From positions 1 to 14,136 of the forward strand of contig DATDIX010000377.1 in NCBI GenBank assembly GCA_036520835.1: a stretch of DNA of 14,136 nucleotides, given 5' to 3'. Source of the stretch: VBAT01 sp036520835 (GTDB taxonomy: Bacteria; Bacteroidota; Bacteroidia; Chitinophagales; Chitinophagaceae). Below the pieces are notes generated by a model. That model was not told the DNA's origin. It saw only the letters and a program-made list of their open reading frames with translations, and ran no database searches. Positions 1-7,501 of the stretch are shown piece after piece (the first letter of the stretch is position 1; each line of letters begins with the position of its first letter). A program made the translations under genes and the position numbers.

Positions 1-43
1 GGGGAATAAAGAAAATTTTTTACCGATCACTAATAATTTACTA

Positions 44-868
44 ATGAAACTGTATAAAACCAAAAGCGGGATTGTAATAAAGAAAAATAATAAATTTTAC
101 CAGTTGAATGAAGTTAACTGGGATGAATTCATTAATGATGACAATCTTTTTCAAAAGATCGAAAAACTTACTGCTTCATTACCGGTGGCCGATAATATGG
201 AAGGCGATCCGCTTCCTCCAGTCGGCAACCAGGAGCTATGGGCCTGCGGCGTTACTTACCTGCGCAGTAAAATAGGCAGGCAGGAAGAATCAAAGGTTTC
301 GGGCGGCGCAGATTTTTATGCAAAAGTGTATGAGGCGGAGAGACCGGAAGTTTTTTTCAAATCTACTTCTCATCGCATTGTAGGACACAAGGATAAAGTC
401 AACATACGAAAAGATTCAACCTGGGATGTGCCGGAACCGGAGCTGACACTGGTCGTTAGTTCCTCGGGTAAGATAGTAGGTTATACAATCGGCAATGATA
501 TGAGCAGCCGCAGTATCGAAGGTGAAAATCCTTTGTACCTGCCGCAGGCAAAAACCTATGATGCCTGTGCGGCAGTCGGGCCCTGCATTTATGTAACAGA
601 TAAACCACTGGACCCAAACACAAAGATCCGCCTGGAGATCAACCGGGCTGATAAAAAAGTATTCGAAGGAATTGTCGGCATTGACCAGATGAAAAGAACG
701 CCGGAAGAATTAGTGTCATTTGTCTATCGTGAATGTTCCTTTCCCTATGGCTGTTTGATCATGACAGGTACAGGCATTGTGCCGGGACATGATTTTACAT
801 TGCGATCCGGTGATGAAATAAAAATTTCTATTGACAATATAGGTACGCTTATAAATGTAGTCAGATAA
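44..868 (+). CDS. FAH-family protein, probable 2-keto-3-deoxy-pentonate dehydratase
   Basis: This 274-residue cytosolic enzyme has the fumarylacetoacetate hydrolase (FAH) fold in its C-terminal two thirds. The stretch WACGVTYLRSK (about 66-76), the STWDVPEPEL segment (125-134), GNDMSSRSIEGENP (150-163) and LPQAK (166-170) resemble the 2-dehydro-3-deoxy-D-arabinonate/xylonate dehydratase branch rather than true fumarylacetoacetases. E131, E133 and D152 fit the usual divalent-metal ligands and K170 the active-site lysine. Known members of that branch convert 2-keto-3-deoxy-pentonate to 2,5-dioxopentanoate in the Weimberg-type oxidative pentose pathway. The next genes encode a sugar-acid permease and a xylanase, which fits a pentose route. 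The start at 44 is the first in-frame ATG and gives the family's usual length. Substrate (arabinonate, xylonate, fuconate or other) is inferred only. The gene ends with TAATAA just before a heptad repeat. Confidence 0.85.
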   Translation: MKLYKTKSGIVIKKNNKFYQLNEVNWDEFINDDNLFQKIEKLTASLPVADNMEGDPLPPVGNQELWACGVTYLRSKIGRQEESKVSGGADFYAKVYEAERPEVFFKSTSHRIVGHKDKVNIRKDSTWDVPEPELTLVVSSSGKIVGYTIGNDMSSRSIEGENPLYLPQAKTYDACAAVGPCIYVTDKPLDPNTKIRLEINRADKKVFEGIVGIDQMKRTPEELVSFVYRECSFPYGCLIMTGTGIVPGHDFTLRSGDEIKISIDNIGTLINVVR

Positions 869-873
869 TAAGC

Positions 874-923
874 GGTCAGTGGTGAATGGTGAGTTACTCA
901 CCACTGACCATTCACCACTCACA
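874..923. repeat. Heptad-repeat inverted tract in operon spacer
   Basis: Five bases after the stop codon of the FAH gene lie three 7-bp units (GGTCAGT, GGTGAAT, GGTGAGT; 874-894), one T, and then four units of the complementary type (ACTCACC, ACTGACC, ATTCACC, ACTCACA; 896-923). The innermost pair is a perfect 7-bp inverted repeat around a single base. The outer pairs are complementary with two mismatches per unit. The tract fills nearly the whole 66-bp gap to the permease gene. A second tract built the same way lies at 3435-3533. A role in mRNA folding or processing is possible but is not shown by the sequence. Confidence 0.85.
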
Positions 924-934
924 AAAATTAATCA

Positions 935-2263
935 ATGACCTTCCTCATCATCCTCCTGGCGATTGCCCTGCAAATCTTTTTGACCTATAAAAAGATCAGT
1001 CCCTTTCTATCATTATTGATCGTCGCCATTTTAGCAGGGTTTTGCCTGGGCCTGACACCGGAAGCCATATTATTATCTATAAAAAAAGGCGTGGGTGATA
1101 CTGCAGGCAGTGTGGTGCTGATCATTTGCCTCGGTGCGATCCTTGGAAAAATACTGGAAGCCGGCGGCGCCACTGAAAAAATATCTTCTACATTAATTAA
1201 CGGTTTCGGGCAAAAAAATATTCAATGGGCCGTACTGGTAACCGGTTTCCTCATTGGAATACCCCTCTATTATAATGCAGGTTTTGTGATTCTTGTACCA
1301 TTGGTATTTTCAATTGCCCGGAAAGCTAATCTTCCTTTATTATATGTAGCCATACCCATGGCCGCATCTTTGTCCACCACGCATTGTTTTTTACCGCCAC
1401 ATCCCGGCCCGGCCTACCTGGTCAATACATTTGATAAGGTCGTTAAGACGGATATGGGAAAGACATTGATATACGGGTTAATTATTGCGGTGCCTGTCAT
1501 TATACTCGCAGGGCCTGTATTAGGTAGATTACTTAAAAACATTAAAACAGATATTGGTTCATCTTTCTTTTCTACTGAAACAAAAACAGTCAATAAGCTG
1601 CCTGCTGCATTCCCCAGTTTCTTTATCGGGTTACTGCCGGTAATACTGATCGCAGGGGCCGTGATCGCCCAAAACTTCCTGGCAGATGATACAATACTAA
1701 AAAAGATACTGTTATTTATTGGCGACTCCACCATTGCTTTGATGCTGGCTGTATTAACTGCCACCTGGTATTTTGTCGTGCAGGCAGGCGGCAAAATGGA
1801 TACAGCTATCAAGTGGCTCAATGAAGCAGTTTCCGGTATTGCAACGATCCTGCTGATCGTACTGGCGGGCGGTGTATTTAAACAGGTACTGGATGATAGC
1901 GGTACCGACGAATATATTTCTGCATTCAGCAGCAAATGGAACATGCCCCCCTTATTGTTTGGATGGCTGGTTACCGCATTATTGAGGGTCGCTATCGGAT
2001 CGGCGACGGTTGCCGGTATTACGGCTGCCGGCGTAGTTACTCCGTTAGTGGCTGCAGGTACCGTCTCTCCTGAATTAATGGTGCTGGCCGTAGGTACAGG
2101 AAGTGTATTCGGTTCTCATGTCAATGACTCCGGCTTCTGGATGTTCAAAGAATTCTTCAAACTGTCATTGAAACAGACCTTCTTATCATGGACGGTGATG
2201 GAAACAACCATTTCCATTCTCGGACTGATAGGTGTGCTGGTGTTGCAAATGTTTGTTTCATAA
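935..2263 (+). CDS. GntP-family gluconate/sugar-acid:H+ symporter
   Basis: This is a 442-residue inner-membrane permease with about 12 hydrophobic segments, the normal length for the GntP (gluconate:H+ symporter) family. Family signatures are visible: PPHPGP at residues 154-159 after a hydrophobic stretch, and SHVNDSGFW at 394-402 near the C-terminus. Known family members import gluconate, idonate, fructuronate, glycerate or related hydroxy acids by proton symport. Here the flanking keto-deoxy-acid dehydratase and xylanase suggest an aldonic or uronic acid freed from hemicellulose, but the substrate is inferred from neighbours only. The ATG at 935 follows the heptad-repeat hairpin by 11 bp, and the next gene begins 15 bp after its stop, so the two are probably co-transcribed. 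Confidence 0.93.
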   Translation: MTFLIILLAIALQIFLTYKKISPFLSLLIVAILAGFCLGLTPEAILLSIKKGVGDTAGSVVLIICLGAILGKILEAGGATEKISSTLINGFGQKNIQWAVLVTGFLIGIPLYYNAGFVILVPLVFSIARKANLPLLYVAIPMAASLSTTHCFLPPHPGPAYLVNTFDKVVKTDMGKTLIYGLIIAVPVIILAGPVLGRLLKNIKTDIGSSFFSTETKTVNKLPAAFPSFFIGLLPVILIAGAVIAQNFLADDTILKKILLFIGDSTIALMLAVLTATWYFVVQAGGKMDTAIKWLNEAVSGIATILLIVLAGGVFKQVLDDSGTDEYISAFSSKWNMPPLLFGWLVTALLRVAIGSATVAGITAAGVVTPLVAAGTVSPELMVLAVGTGSVFGSHVNDSGFWMFKEFFKLSLKQTFLSWTVMETTISILGLIGVLVLQMFVS

Positions 2264-2278
2264 AATAGTTTATAACTA

Positions 2279-3433
2279 ATGACCACTCCTTTTAATATTA
2301 TGGACATGAAAAAGATAATGATCGCATTGGCTGTTATAGTTTCGCTGCTGTTTGCTGAAGGCTGCAAATCCGGTAAAGTGCAGAAGCAACCATCCACAGA
2401 CTACACCAAAGGATTAAAAGATCATTACCAGGATTATTTTACCATGGGCGCCGCCGTATCACCCCAGGGATTGAAAAGACCGGAAGAAGCCGCTTTGATC
2501 CTGCAGCATTTTGGAAGTATGACGCCTGAGAATGCTATGAAGATGGGTCCGATCCATCCAAGAGAGAATGAATACTTCTGGAGAGATGCGGATTCGATCG
2601 CTGCTTTTGCCAAAAAAAATAACCTGAAACTTCGTGGCCATACATTATGCTGGCATAGTCAAACACCCCGCTGGTTATTTATTGATTCGACAAAGGCTCC
2701 ACCGGACACTGTCAGCAAACAATTATTATTGCAAAGATTGAAGGACCATATCACCGAAGTGGTTACAAGATACAAAGGCACGATCTATGCCTGGGATGTT
2801 GTTAACGAAGTGATCTCCGATAATCCCAATGAGTATTTCCGCAATTCAGTTTTTTACAGGATATGTGGCGAAGAATTTGTAGCCAAAGCATTTGAATATG
2901 CGCATGCCGCAGACCCGGATGCCTTGCTCTTTTATAATGATTACAATGAAACAGATCCTGTAAAAAGAGAAAAGATATTCAAGCTGGTAAAAGGACTGAA
3001 AGATGCCGGTGTTCCCATTCATGGCATAGGTTTACAGGCGCATTGGTCCATCCATAACCTGACGGAAGGACAAGTAGATTCAACGATCAGTAAGTTTGCT
3101 GAACTGGGTCTTAAAATACAGATCACCGAACTTGACATAAAAGTGCAACCGGCAGGTAACCGGCGTGACAGCACCGTTGGATATACTCCCGAAAGAGAAG
3201 CAAAACAAACTCAACAATACGAAATGGTCTTCCGCTTGCTCCGGAAATACAAGAGTGTGATATCAGGAGTTACCTTCTGGAATGTTTCTGACAAGTACAG
3301 TTGGCTTGACAGGCGTGGCGGAGGCAAAGCCTATCCCCTGCTGTTTGACACGGCTTATCAACCCAAAAAAGCATATTGGCAAGTAGTAAATTTTGATAAA
3401 AAAGAAAAGTTTACGGATAAACGGGGGTTCTGA
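2279..3433 (+). CDS. GH10 endo-1,4-beta-xylanase, lipoprotein
   Basis: This enzyme hydrolyses internal beta-1,4 bonds of xylan. The single glycoside hydrolase family 10 barrel covers roughly residues 45-372. The catalytic pair is visible: acid/base E177 in WDVVNEV (172-178) and nucleophile E284 in QITELDIK (281-288). HTLCWHSQTP (121-130) and TFWNVSDKYSWL (332-343) are further GH10 subsite motifs. The N-terminus is a lipoprotein signal ending in FAEGC with C29 as the lipidated residue. KSGK follows the cysteine, so the acidic surface-export signal common in Bacteroidota is missing and a periplasmic location is more likely. No carbohydrate-binding module is attached. Start is uncertain: the ATG at 2306 (residue 10) would give a more typical signal peptide beginning MKKIMIALA. 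The gene lies 15 bp after the permease, and a heptad-repeat tract follows its stop. Confidence 0.95.
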   Translation: MTTPFNIMDMKKIMIALAVIVSLLFAEGCKSGKVQKQPSTDYTKGLKDHYQDYFTMGAAVSPQGLKRPEEAALILQHFGSMTPENAMKMGPIHPRENEYFWRDADSIAAFAKKNNLKLRGHTLCWHSQTPRWLFIDSTKAPPDTVSKQLLLQRLKDHITEVVTRYKGTIYAWDVVNEVISDNPNEYFRNSVFYRICGEEFVAKAFEYAHAADPDALLFYNDYNETDPVKREKIFKLVKGLKDAGVPIHGIGLQAHWSIHNLTEGQVDSTISKFAELGLKIQITELDIKVQPAGNRRDSTVGYTPEREAKQTQQYEMVFRLLRKYKSVISGVTFWNVSDKYSWLDRRGGGKAYPLLFDTAYQPKKAYWQVVNFDKKEKFTDKRGF

Positions 3434-3434
3434 T

Positions 3435-3533
3435 GGTGAGTCGTGAGTGGTCAGTGGTGAGTAACAATCCCCATAAGGCAAACTTACTCACTACTCACCA
3501 TTCACCATTGACTATTCACCATTCACAATTCAC
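3435..3533. repeat. Second heptad-repeat inverted tract in operon spacer
   Basis: One base after the xylanase stop, four 7-bp units run in one sense (GGTGAGT, CGTGAGT, GGTCAGT, GGTGAGT; 3435-3462). After a 23-bp loop, about seven units of the complementary type follow (ACTCACT, ACTCACC, ATTCACC, ATTGACT, ATTCACC, ATTCACA, ATTCAC; 3486-3533). The arms can pair as a long imperfect hairpin. The unit GGTSARY and its reverse complement are shared with the tract at 874-923, so both belong to one repeat family. The left-arm unit carries TGA and has a period of 7, so stop codons fall in all three forward frames directly after the gene. Confidence 0.85.
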
Positions 3534-3547
3534 TAAACAATTAACAC

Positions 3548-4591
3548 ATGATCCCCACAAAAGCATACGCAGCGCATAATTCCAAAGACCCATTGGTTCC
3601 TTACCAGTTTGATAGAAGAGAAGTTCGTCCAAATGATGTACAGGTAGAAATATTATACTGCGGTGTTTGCCACAGCGATATTCACCAGGTGCGGGATGAA
3701 TGGGATGGTTCTATTTACCCGATGGTACCGGGACATGAAATTGTCGGGAAGGTGATCAAAGTTGGTAAAGACGTGAAAAAGTTTAAAACCGGCGACCTCG
3801 CAGGTGTGGGTGTGATGGTGGATAGCTGCCGTACCTGTAAGAATTGCAAAAAAGAAATGGAACAATATTGCGTAGATGGAATGACCGGCACTTATAATGG
3901 TATGGAAAGAGATGGTATCACTATTGCACAGGGGGGTTATTCATCGCAGATCGTAACGGATGAAAGATATGTCTATCGCATTTCACCAAAACTGGACCTG
4001 GCCGGGGTAGCGCCATTGCTCTGCGCAGGCATCACCACTTACTCACCGCTTCGCTATGCCACTGTCGGCAGCGGAATGAAAGTAGGTGTGGTTGGTTTAG
4101 GTGGCCTCGGGCATATGGGTGTAAAGTTTGCTGTATCATTCGGCGCAGAGGTCACTTTGATCAGCACTTCCCCTTCCAAACAAAAAGATGCAGAACGCTT
4201 AGGCGCTCATAGTTTTCTTTTATCAACCGATGAAAAGCAAATGAAGGCGGCTGACAGTTCATTTGATGTTATCCTCAATACCATTTCCGCTGACCATAAT
4301 TATAAAAAATACCTGGATCTGCTCGACCTGAACGGAAAAATGCTGGTAGTAGGTCTGCCATCTGAAGATCCAAAGGTGAAGCCTTTTGCATTGATCAAAA
4401 ACAGGAGAAGTATTACCGGCTCGATGATCGGCGGCACCAAAGAGACGCAGGGGATGCTGGATTACTGTGCCGAAAAGAATATTGTAGCTGACGTGGAAGT
4501 GATCCCTGTTCAGCAGATCAATGCAGCCTATGAACGGATGATCAAAAACGATGTCCGGTACCGTTTTGTAATTGATATGAAAACGCTTTGA
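3548..4591 (+). CDS. Zinc-dependent NAD(P)-linked alcohol/aldehyde dehydrogenase (CAD-like)
   Basis: This 347-residue cytosolic medium-chain dehydrogenase belongs to the cinnamyl-alcohol-dehydrogenase/YahK-type group. It has the catalytic-zinc residues C41 (CGVCHSD), H63-E64 (PGHE) and C159 (LLCAG). The structural-zinc cysteines are C94, C97, C100 and C108. The Rossmann motif GLGGLG spans 183-188. The STSPSK loop after the second Rossmann strand (about 206-211) fits NADP(H) preference. Relatives interconvert aldehydes and primary alcohols with broad substrate range. At the end of a pentose or sugar-acid gene set it might reduce or oxidise an aldehyde intermediate, or detoxify aldehydes released from plant cell walls; this is inference. 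The ATG at 3548 gives the standard length. The gene follows a heptad-repeat spacer and ends 45 bp before a strong terminator. Confidence 0.93.
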   Translation: MIPTKAYAAHNSKDPLVPYQFDRREVRPNDVQVEILYCGVCHSDIHQVRDEWDGSIYPMVPGHEIVGKVIKVGKDVKKFKTGDLAGVGVMVDSCRTCKNCKKEMEQYCVDGMTGTYNGMERDGITIAQGGYSSQIVTDERYVYRISPKLDLAGVAPLLCAGITTYSPLRYATVGSGMKVGVVGLGGLGHMGVKFAVSFGAEVTLISTSPSKQKDAERLGAHSFLLSTDEKQMKAADSSFDVILNTISADHNYKKYLDLLDLNGKMLVVGLPSEDPKVKPFALIKNRRSITGSMIGGTKETQGMLDYCAEKNIVADVEVIPVQQINAAYERMIKNDVRYRFVIDMKTL

Positions 4592-4635
4592 TCAAAATAC
4601 TTTCTGTTATTATCCGTTCATATACGATAAAAATT

Positions 4636-4662
4636 ATTGGAGGCCCATTACAGGCCTCCAAT
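4636..4662. terminator. Bidirectional intrinsic terminator
   Basis: A perfect 10-bp inverted repeat (ATTGGAGGCC, 4636-4645, and GGCCTCCAAT, 4653-4662) encloses the 7-base loop CATTACA. It lies between two convergent genes. Read on the minus strand, the hairpin is followed by AATTTTTAT, a usable U-tract; on the plus strand the following bases are only moderately T-rich. Confidence 0.85.
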
Positions 4663-4680
4663 CAATCATTCTAAAGACTT

Positions 4681-5640
4681 TTATTTCTTATCTTCAAAAA
4701 CAGGCTTTTCCTTTTTCTCCGGTATTTTCTTTGGAGTGGTTGCTCCTTTATTTACCTGTATGATCACCCTGACAATATCCAGCACCGGCGCCCCGATACC
4801 CAAACGCTGTGCATTAGTAAAAGCCGGGATGGCCTGCTGACCTGTAGGATCGAATACCAGGTATTCACCATTCACCTTACCTTCTGCATCCACCAGGTCA
4901 GCGGGTACATACACCTGTATCCTTACTTTCTGATAACTCACCGGGAAATACCTGATATAATAATTTTCTTTCTGCTTGTACCATTGATCATACTTTACCC
5001 CGGTCTTTTTGACCTTTGAAGGTTCTCTCAGCACGGCTAAACGTTCAAAAGATTCATAAGAAGAAGACCCTGCATCGAACAGCCGTTTCATATCATTGTT
5101 AACATTCAATAATCCCGATGTATACGAAACTTTTTTTATGACCCCTGCCACGCCGCCTTTCAATTGAAAAACCTGTTTGGGAGTTAACAACTTTGTTGCA
5201 TCGGACTGCACTGCGTAAGAAAGCTTATTAAAATCAGAACCGCTTACCACAGACCAGAGCAGCAATTGAATGTTTTTTTGCTGAATATCCTTTTTATCCT
5301 TTGAGTTCAATAATACCGATTGAACAATATCACTCCGGTAGCCTGTTACGGGACCCTGCAGGTATGCATCCTGCGGTGAAGGGTCAGGAGTGCCCGGTTG
5401 CAAACAATAGGTTTTGAATTCCGTTTCATAAAAGCCGGGGGCCAGTACAAAACCCCCGTTCTGTGTCTGGGGAAGATCCATCAAAGATTGGGGTTTTTGA
5501 TCTGCCGCTATTTCCGGCTCTTTTGCATTAAGCACATTAATAGTATCATTACTCTCGGTCTGCTTGCTGTTTTTTGAGCTGGAAGCGCAGGCGCTGAAGA
5601 GAATAAGAAAGCCCAGGTTTTTAAGTAAAGATGTTGACAT
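4681..5640 (-). CDS. Conserved lipoprotein of unknown function
   Basis: This 319-residue envelope protein starts with a short lipoprotein signal (LILFSAC, lipidated C18), followed by a Ser/Lys/Asn-rich linker to about residue 60. The block GFVLAPGFYE...YCLQPGTPDP (63-87) and the helix QKNIQLLLWSVVSG (121-134) look like conserved cores and recall a family of exported bacterial proteins with no assigned role that I cannot name. LLTPKQVFQLKGG is a further block of this type. The C-terminus is a charged Lys/Glu/Pro tail (about 303-319). No enzymatic motif was found. The gene is convergent with the dehydrogenase and separated from it by a terminator, so it forms its own unit with its promoter inside 5641-6055. 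The ATG at 5640 puts the lipobox at the expected distance. Confidence 0.7.
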   Translation of the reverse strand: MSTSLLKNLGFLILFSACASSSKNSKQTESNDTINVLNAKEPEIAADQKPQSLMDLPQTQNGGFVLAPGFYETEFKTYCLQPGTPDPSPQDAYLQGPVTGYRSDIVQSVLLNSKDKKDIQQKNIQLLLWSVVSGSDFNKLSYAVQSDATKLLTPKQVFQLKGGVAGVIKKVSYTSGLLNVNNDMKRLFDAGSSSYESFERLAVLREPSKVKKTGVKYDQWYKQKENYYIRYFPVSYQKVRIQVYVPADLVDAEGKVNGEYLVFDPTGQQAIPAFTNAQRLGIGAPVLDIVRVIIQVNKGATTPKKIPEKKEKPVFEDKK

Positions 5641-6055
5641 AGGGTAGTTTTAGGTGAATGTTTACTGATCTTAAAACGCTATCGATCATAAATTATTCTG
5701 ATACAAAATCTGAAAATAGCCGCTTATCTGGAAGCAAAGTGCCGTAAAGTCTTGTTAACAAGCGTAAACCCTGATAATGAAACAGTTTTCGGCGCAAAAT
5801 GTAGTAAAAGCCCGTTTGGGTGATAATACAGTATGCCTCCTTCTTTTCCCGCAAGCCTCCTCCGAATGAAAACAGGAATAGTAAAGTGTTGAAAAGAAAC
5901 TCGTCGGAAAAGAAAAGAGAAACCTGCTGGGTTCTCTGGTAAGGCGCCTGGATGATGAAAAAGAATAAACAATCAAAAAAGCGAAAGTTTTTTTATTGAG
6001 AATGAACAATATGCCATTATGAACTTTCGTAAATTAGCGAGTTAGCTACAAGTGT
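5641..6055. other. 415-bp divergent intergenic region without a clear gene
   Basis: This spacer lies between two divergent genes and should hold both promoters. I saw no convincing -33/-7 pair for the minus-strand lipoprotein. For the plus-strand gene, TAAATTAG (6030-6037) is one base off the TAnnTTTG box but lacks a well-spaced TTTG. A perfect 12-bp palindrome CTTGTTAACAAG lies at 5751-5762. GTTAGC at 6041-6046, 15 bp before the next start codon, matches the right end of the structured spacer at 7502-7757. Open frames on the minus strand here have no recognisable protein character. Confidence 0.5.
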
Positions 6056-6643
6056 ATGAAAATCTTTAAATCGACTATCTTTTTTTTATTCGTAACGTTA
6101 ACCTTTGTATTAAGCTGTCGAAATATTTCTACCAAGGCCATGGTCGAAGGGAAGCCTGAACTTGACACAATTTTATTTGAAACCCTTTCAAAAAGATCAT
6201 ACGAATATCTATTTAAGCAACAAGATACTTGTAATTCAATATATAGAATTGAAGACTATCAACACTGGTACTATGACCAATATACCGGAGAATTGACATT
6301 TAGCGACAATGATACAACAAAGCTCATCATCGATTATGAAGAAGTAGGTTCTCTATCCTTCAAGTCTAATACCTGGCTATGGGCTTGGGAAAATCCCCAT
6401 TTGGAAGAAAAGATTAAATCAAAGATTGGACTTGTTCGGGATTACGGTATCAAACGAGGTTTTGAAAAACTAAAAAATCCCAAATGGACGGCAGATGAAT
6501 ATGATAGCTGGGAAATGACAGCAATAGCTGCCTATTTAATGAATGCAAAAGGAGCGTATCGAGTGCCGTCCAAAGACTCCACGTTGTATTCATTCATGAT
6601 TTTTAAGAGTATTAGATTGCCTGACTCATCTAAATCAAATTAG
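6056..6643 (+). CDS. DUF6882-like lipoprotein
   Basis: This 195-residue protein has a lipoprotein signal (MKIFKSTIFFLFVTLTFVLSC, lipidated C21). The body carries the pattern of the DUF6882 family: HWYYDQYTGELTFSD (about 70-84), VGSLSFKSNTWLWAWENP (97-114) and WEMTAIAAYLMNAKGAYRVP (152-171). The function of that family is not established to my knowledge. The gene is strongly AT-rich and stands alone on its strand between structured spacers, unlike the compact operon to its left. GTTAGC just before its start and GCTAAC just after its stop match the ends of the neighbouring structured spacers, so it may be a one-gene cassette. The start is the only ATG that keeps the signal peptide. Confidence 0.75.
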   Translation: MKIFKSTIFFLFVTLTFVLSCRNISTKAMVEGKPELDTILFETLSKRSYEYLFKQQDTCNSIYRIEDYQHWYYDQYTGELTFSDNDTTKLIIDYEEVGSLSFKSNTWLWAWENPHLEEKIKSKIGLVRDYGIKRGFEKLKNPKWTADEYDSWEMTAIAAYLMNAKGAYRVPSKDSTLYSFMIFKSIRLPDSSKSN

Positions 6644-6660
6644 TATAAGAAAGAATACCT

Positions 6661-6871
6661 GCAGCTAACATGTAAACATAGGATGGGGTTTGGCGTTATG
6701 GCAGCTTTACGAATATATCCTCATCGGTATAACACTGATCGGCATATATCAATCTGACGAATAAAACCCAGCTCTAGAATATATTTTCATCTTCATATCT
6801 TTACTCAGCACCAGTCCCGGCTTACGTAACATGGAATATCGCCACACCGCCAAGTCCTGGACGTTGTGTGC
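6661..6871. repeat. Long imperfect palindrome, attC-like spacer (site 1)
   Basis: This spacer joins two single genes. Its left arm (GCTAACATG at 6664-6672, then 6680-6699) and right arm (6836-6858, then GTTGTGTGC at 6863-6871) are imperfectly complementary: TTTGGCGTTAT on the left matches ATATCGCCACA on the right, and the outer ends pair as GC..ACA with GTT..GC. The middle holds ATATCCTCATCG (6715-6726), nearly repeated as ATATCCTGATCG (7534-7545) in the next spacer. The right end lies 12 bp before the next start codon. The layout recalls integron attC sites, but the site is longer than usual and the ends do not fit the GTTRRRY core. Confidence 0.5.
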
Positions 6872-6882
6872 GACCTTAAATC

Positions 6883-7497
6883 ATGCATACTCTCCGAACC
6901 AAAGAAAGGTATCCAAAAATCTATACCATTGAACAAGGGGGACTTCGAGTTCAGTCTTTGAAAAATCGAAAGTTACCCTCAGAAAGTCATGTACCATTCG
7001 AGCAAATTAGACGTGATAAATTTTATCATGTTGAGCGACCCACTTTACTCGTTTTGACTGGAGGAATTTTTTTCCTTATTTTGGTTTTGATAGCAATTTC
7101 ATCATCTTCTAAAGAAAATCCGAACCATTATAGCGTCTTAGCAATAATAGGATTTTTAAGTGTTTTATCTTTTGTCTCTTATTTTCTCTATCAGCAAAGT
7201 TTTTATTTCGTAAAGATTTTTTCAGGGACATTTATTAGGTTTCGGATAAACAATAATGCCGAGCAAATCAATGAATTTGTCAAAACATTAATCGCTGAAC
7301 GAGATGAGTATTTAAAGAAGAACTACGGCAGGCCGAATTTGCACTTTTCTTATGACGCCCAATTTTCTAACTTTCATATAATGCACCGTGAAGGGATATT
7401 GTCCTCAGAGGAACTCGAATCAAATCTGAAAGTACTAAACAGCATTTTTGAACAAACAGTACCAAAAAACAGTTTTCTTGGTTATAGCAAGAATTAG
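6883..7497 (+). CDS. Two-helix membrane protein of unknown function, PH-like with SHOCT-like tail
   Basis: This 204-residue protein has no signal peptide. A soluble N-terminal part (1-50) includes VPFEQIRRDKF. Two hydrophobic helices follow (about 53-75 and 83-105), forming a membrane hairpin. A soluble C-terminal part comes next, with FRINNNAEQINEFVKTLIAERDEYL (about 120-145). It ends in a pair of short helices around HREGILSSEELESNLKVLN (about 168-186), which looks like a SHOCT-type motif. This order resembles small membrane proteins with bacterial PH-like domains, a weak assignment made without a search. The gene is AT-rich, single and flanked on both sides by structured spacers (6661-6871 and 7502-7757). 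Its start codon lies 12 bp after the left spacer. Confidence 0.65.
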   Translation: MHTLRTKERYPKIYTIEQGGLRVQSLKNRKLPSESHVPFEQIRRDKFYHVERPTLLVLTGGIFFLILVLIAISSSSKENPNHYSVLAIIGFLSVLSFVSYFLYQQSFYFVKIFSGTFIRFRINNNAEQINEFVKTLIAERDEYLKKNYGRPNLHFSYDAQFSNFHIMHREGILSSEELESNLKVLNSIFEQTVPKNSFLGYSKN

Positions 7498-7501
7498 GGC
7501 T

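Noticed and set aside
874..3533. Heptad tracts as a CRISPR array
   Set aside because: The units are 7 bp, contiguous, in opposed arms and lack spacers; no cas gene is present.
4863..4876. Two heptads ATTCACCATTCACC matching the spacer repeats
   Set aside because: They lie inside the lipoprotein gene and encode GEYLV-region residues in frame; a short chance match without opposed arms.
5724..6009. Two overlapping minus-strand frames of 82 and 84 codons
   Set aside because: They overlap each other in different frames, have no recognisable domain, and read through a divergent promoter region; the composition (Phe/Ser/Arg-rich) looks random.
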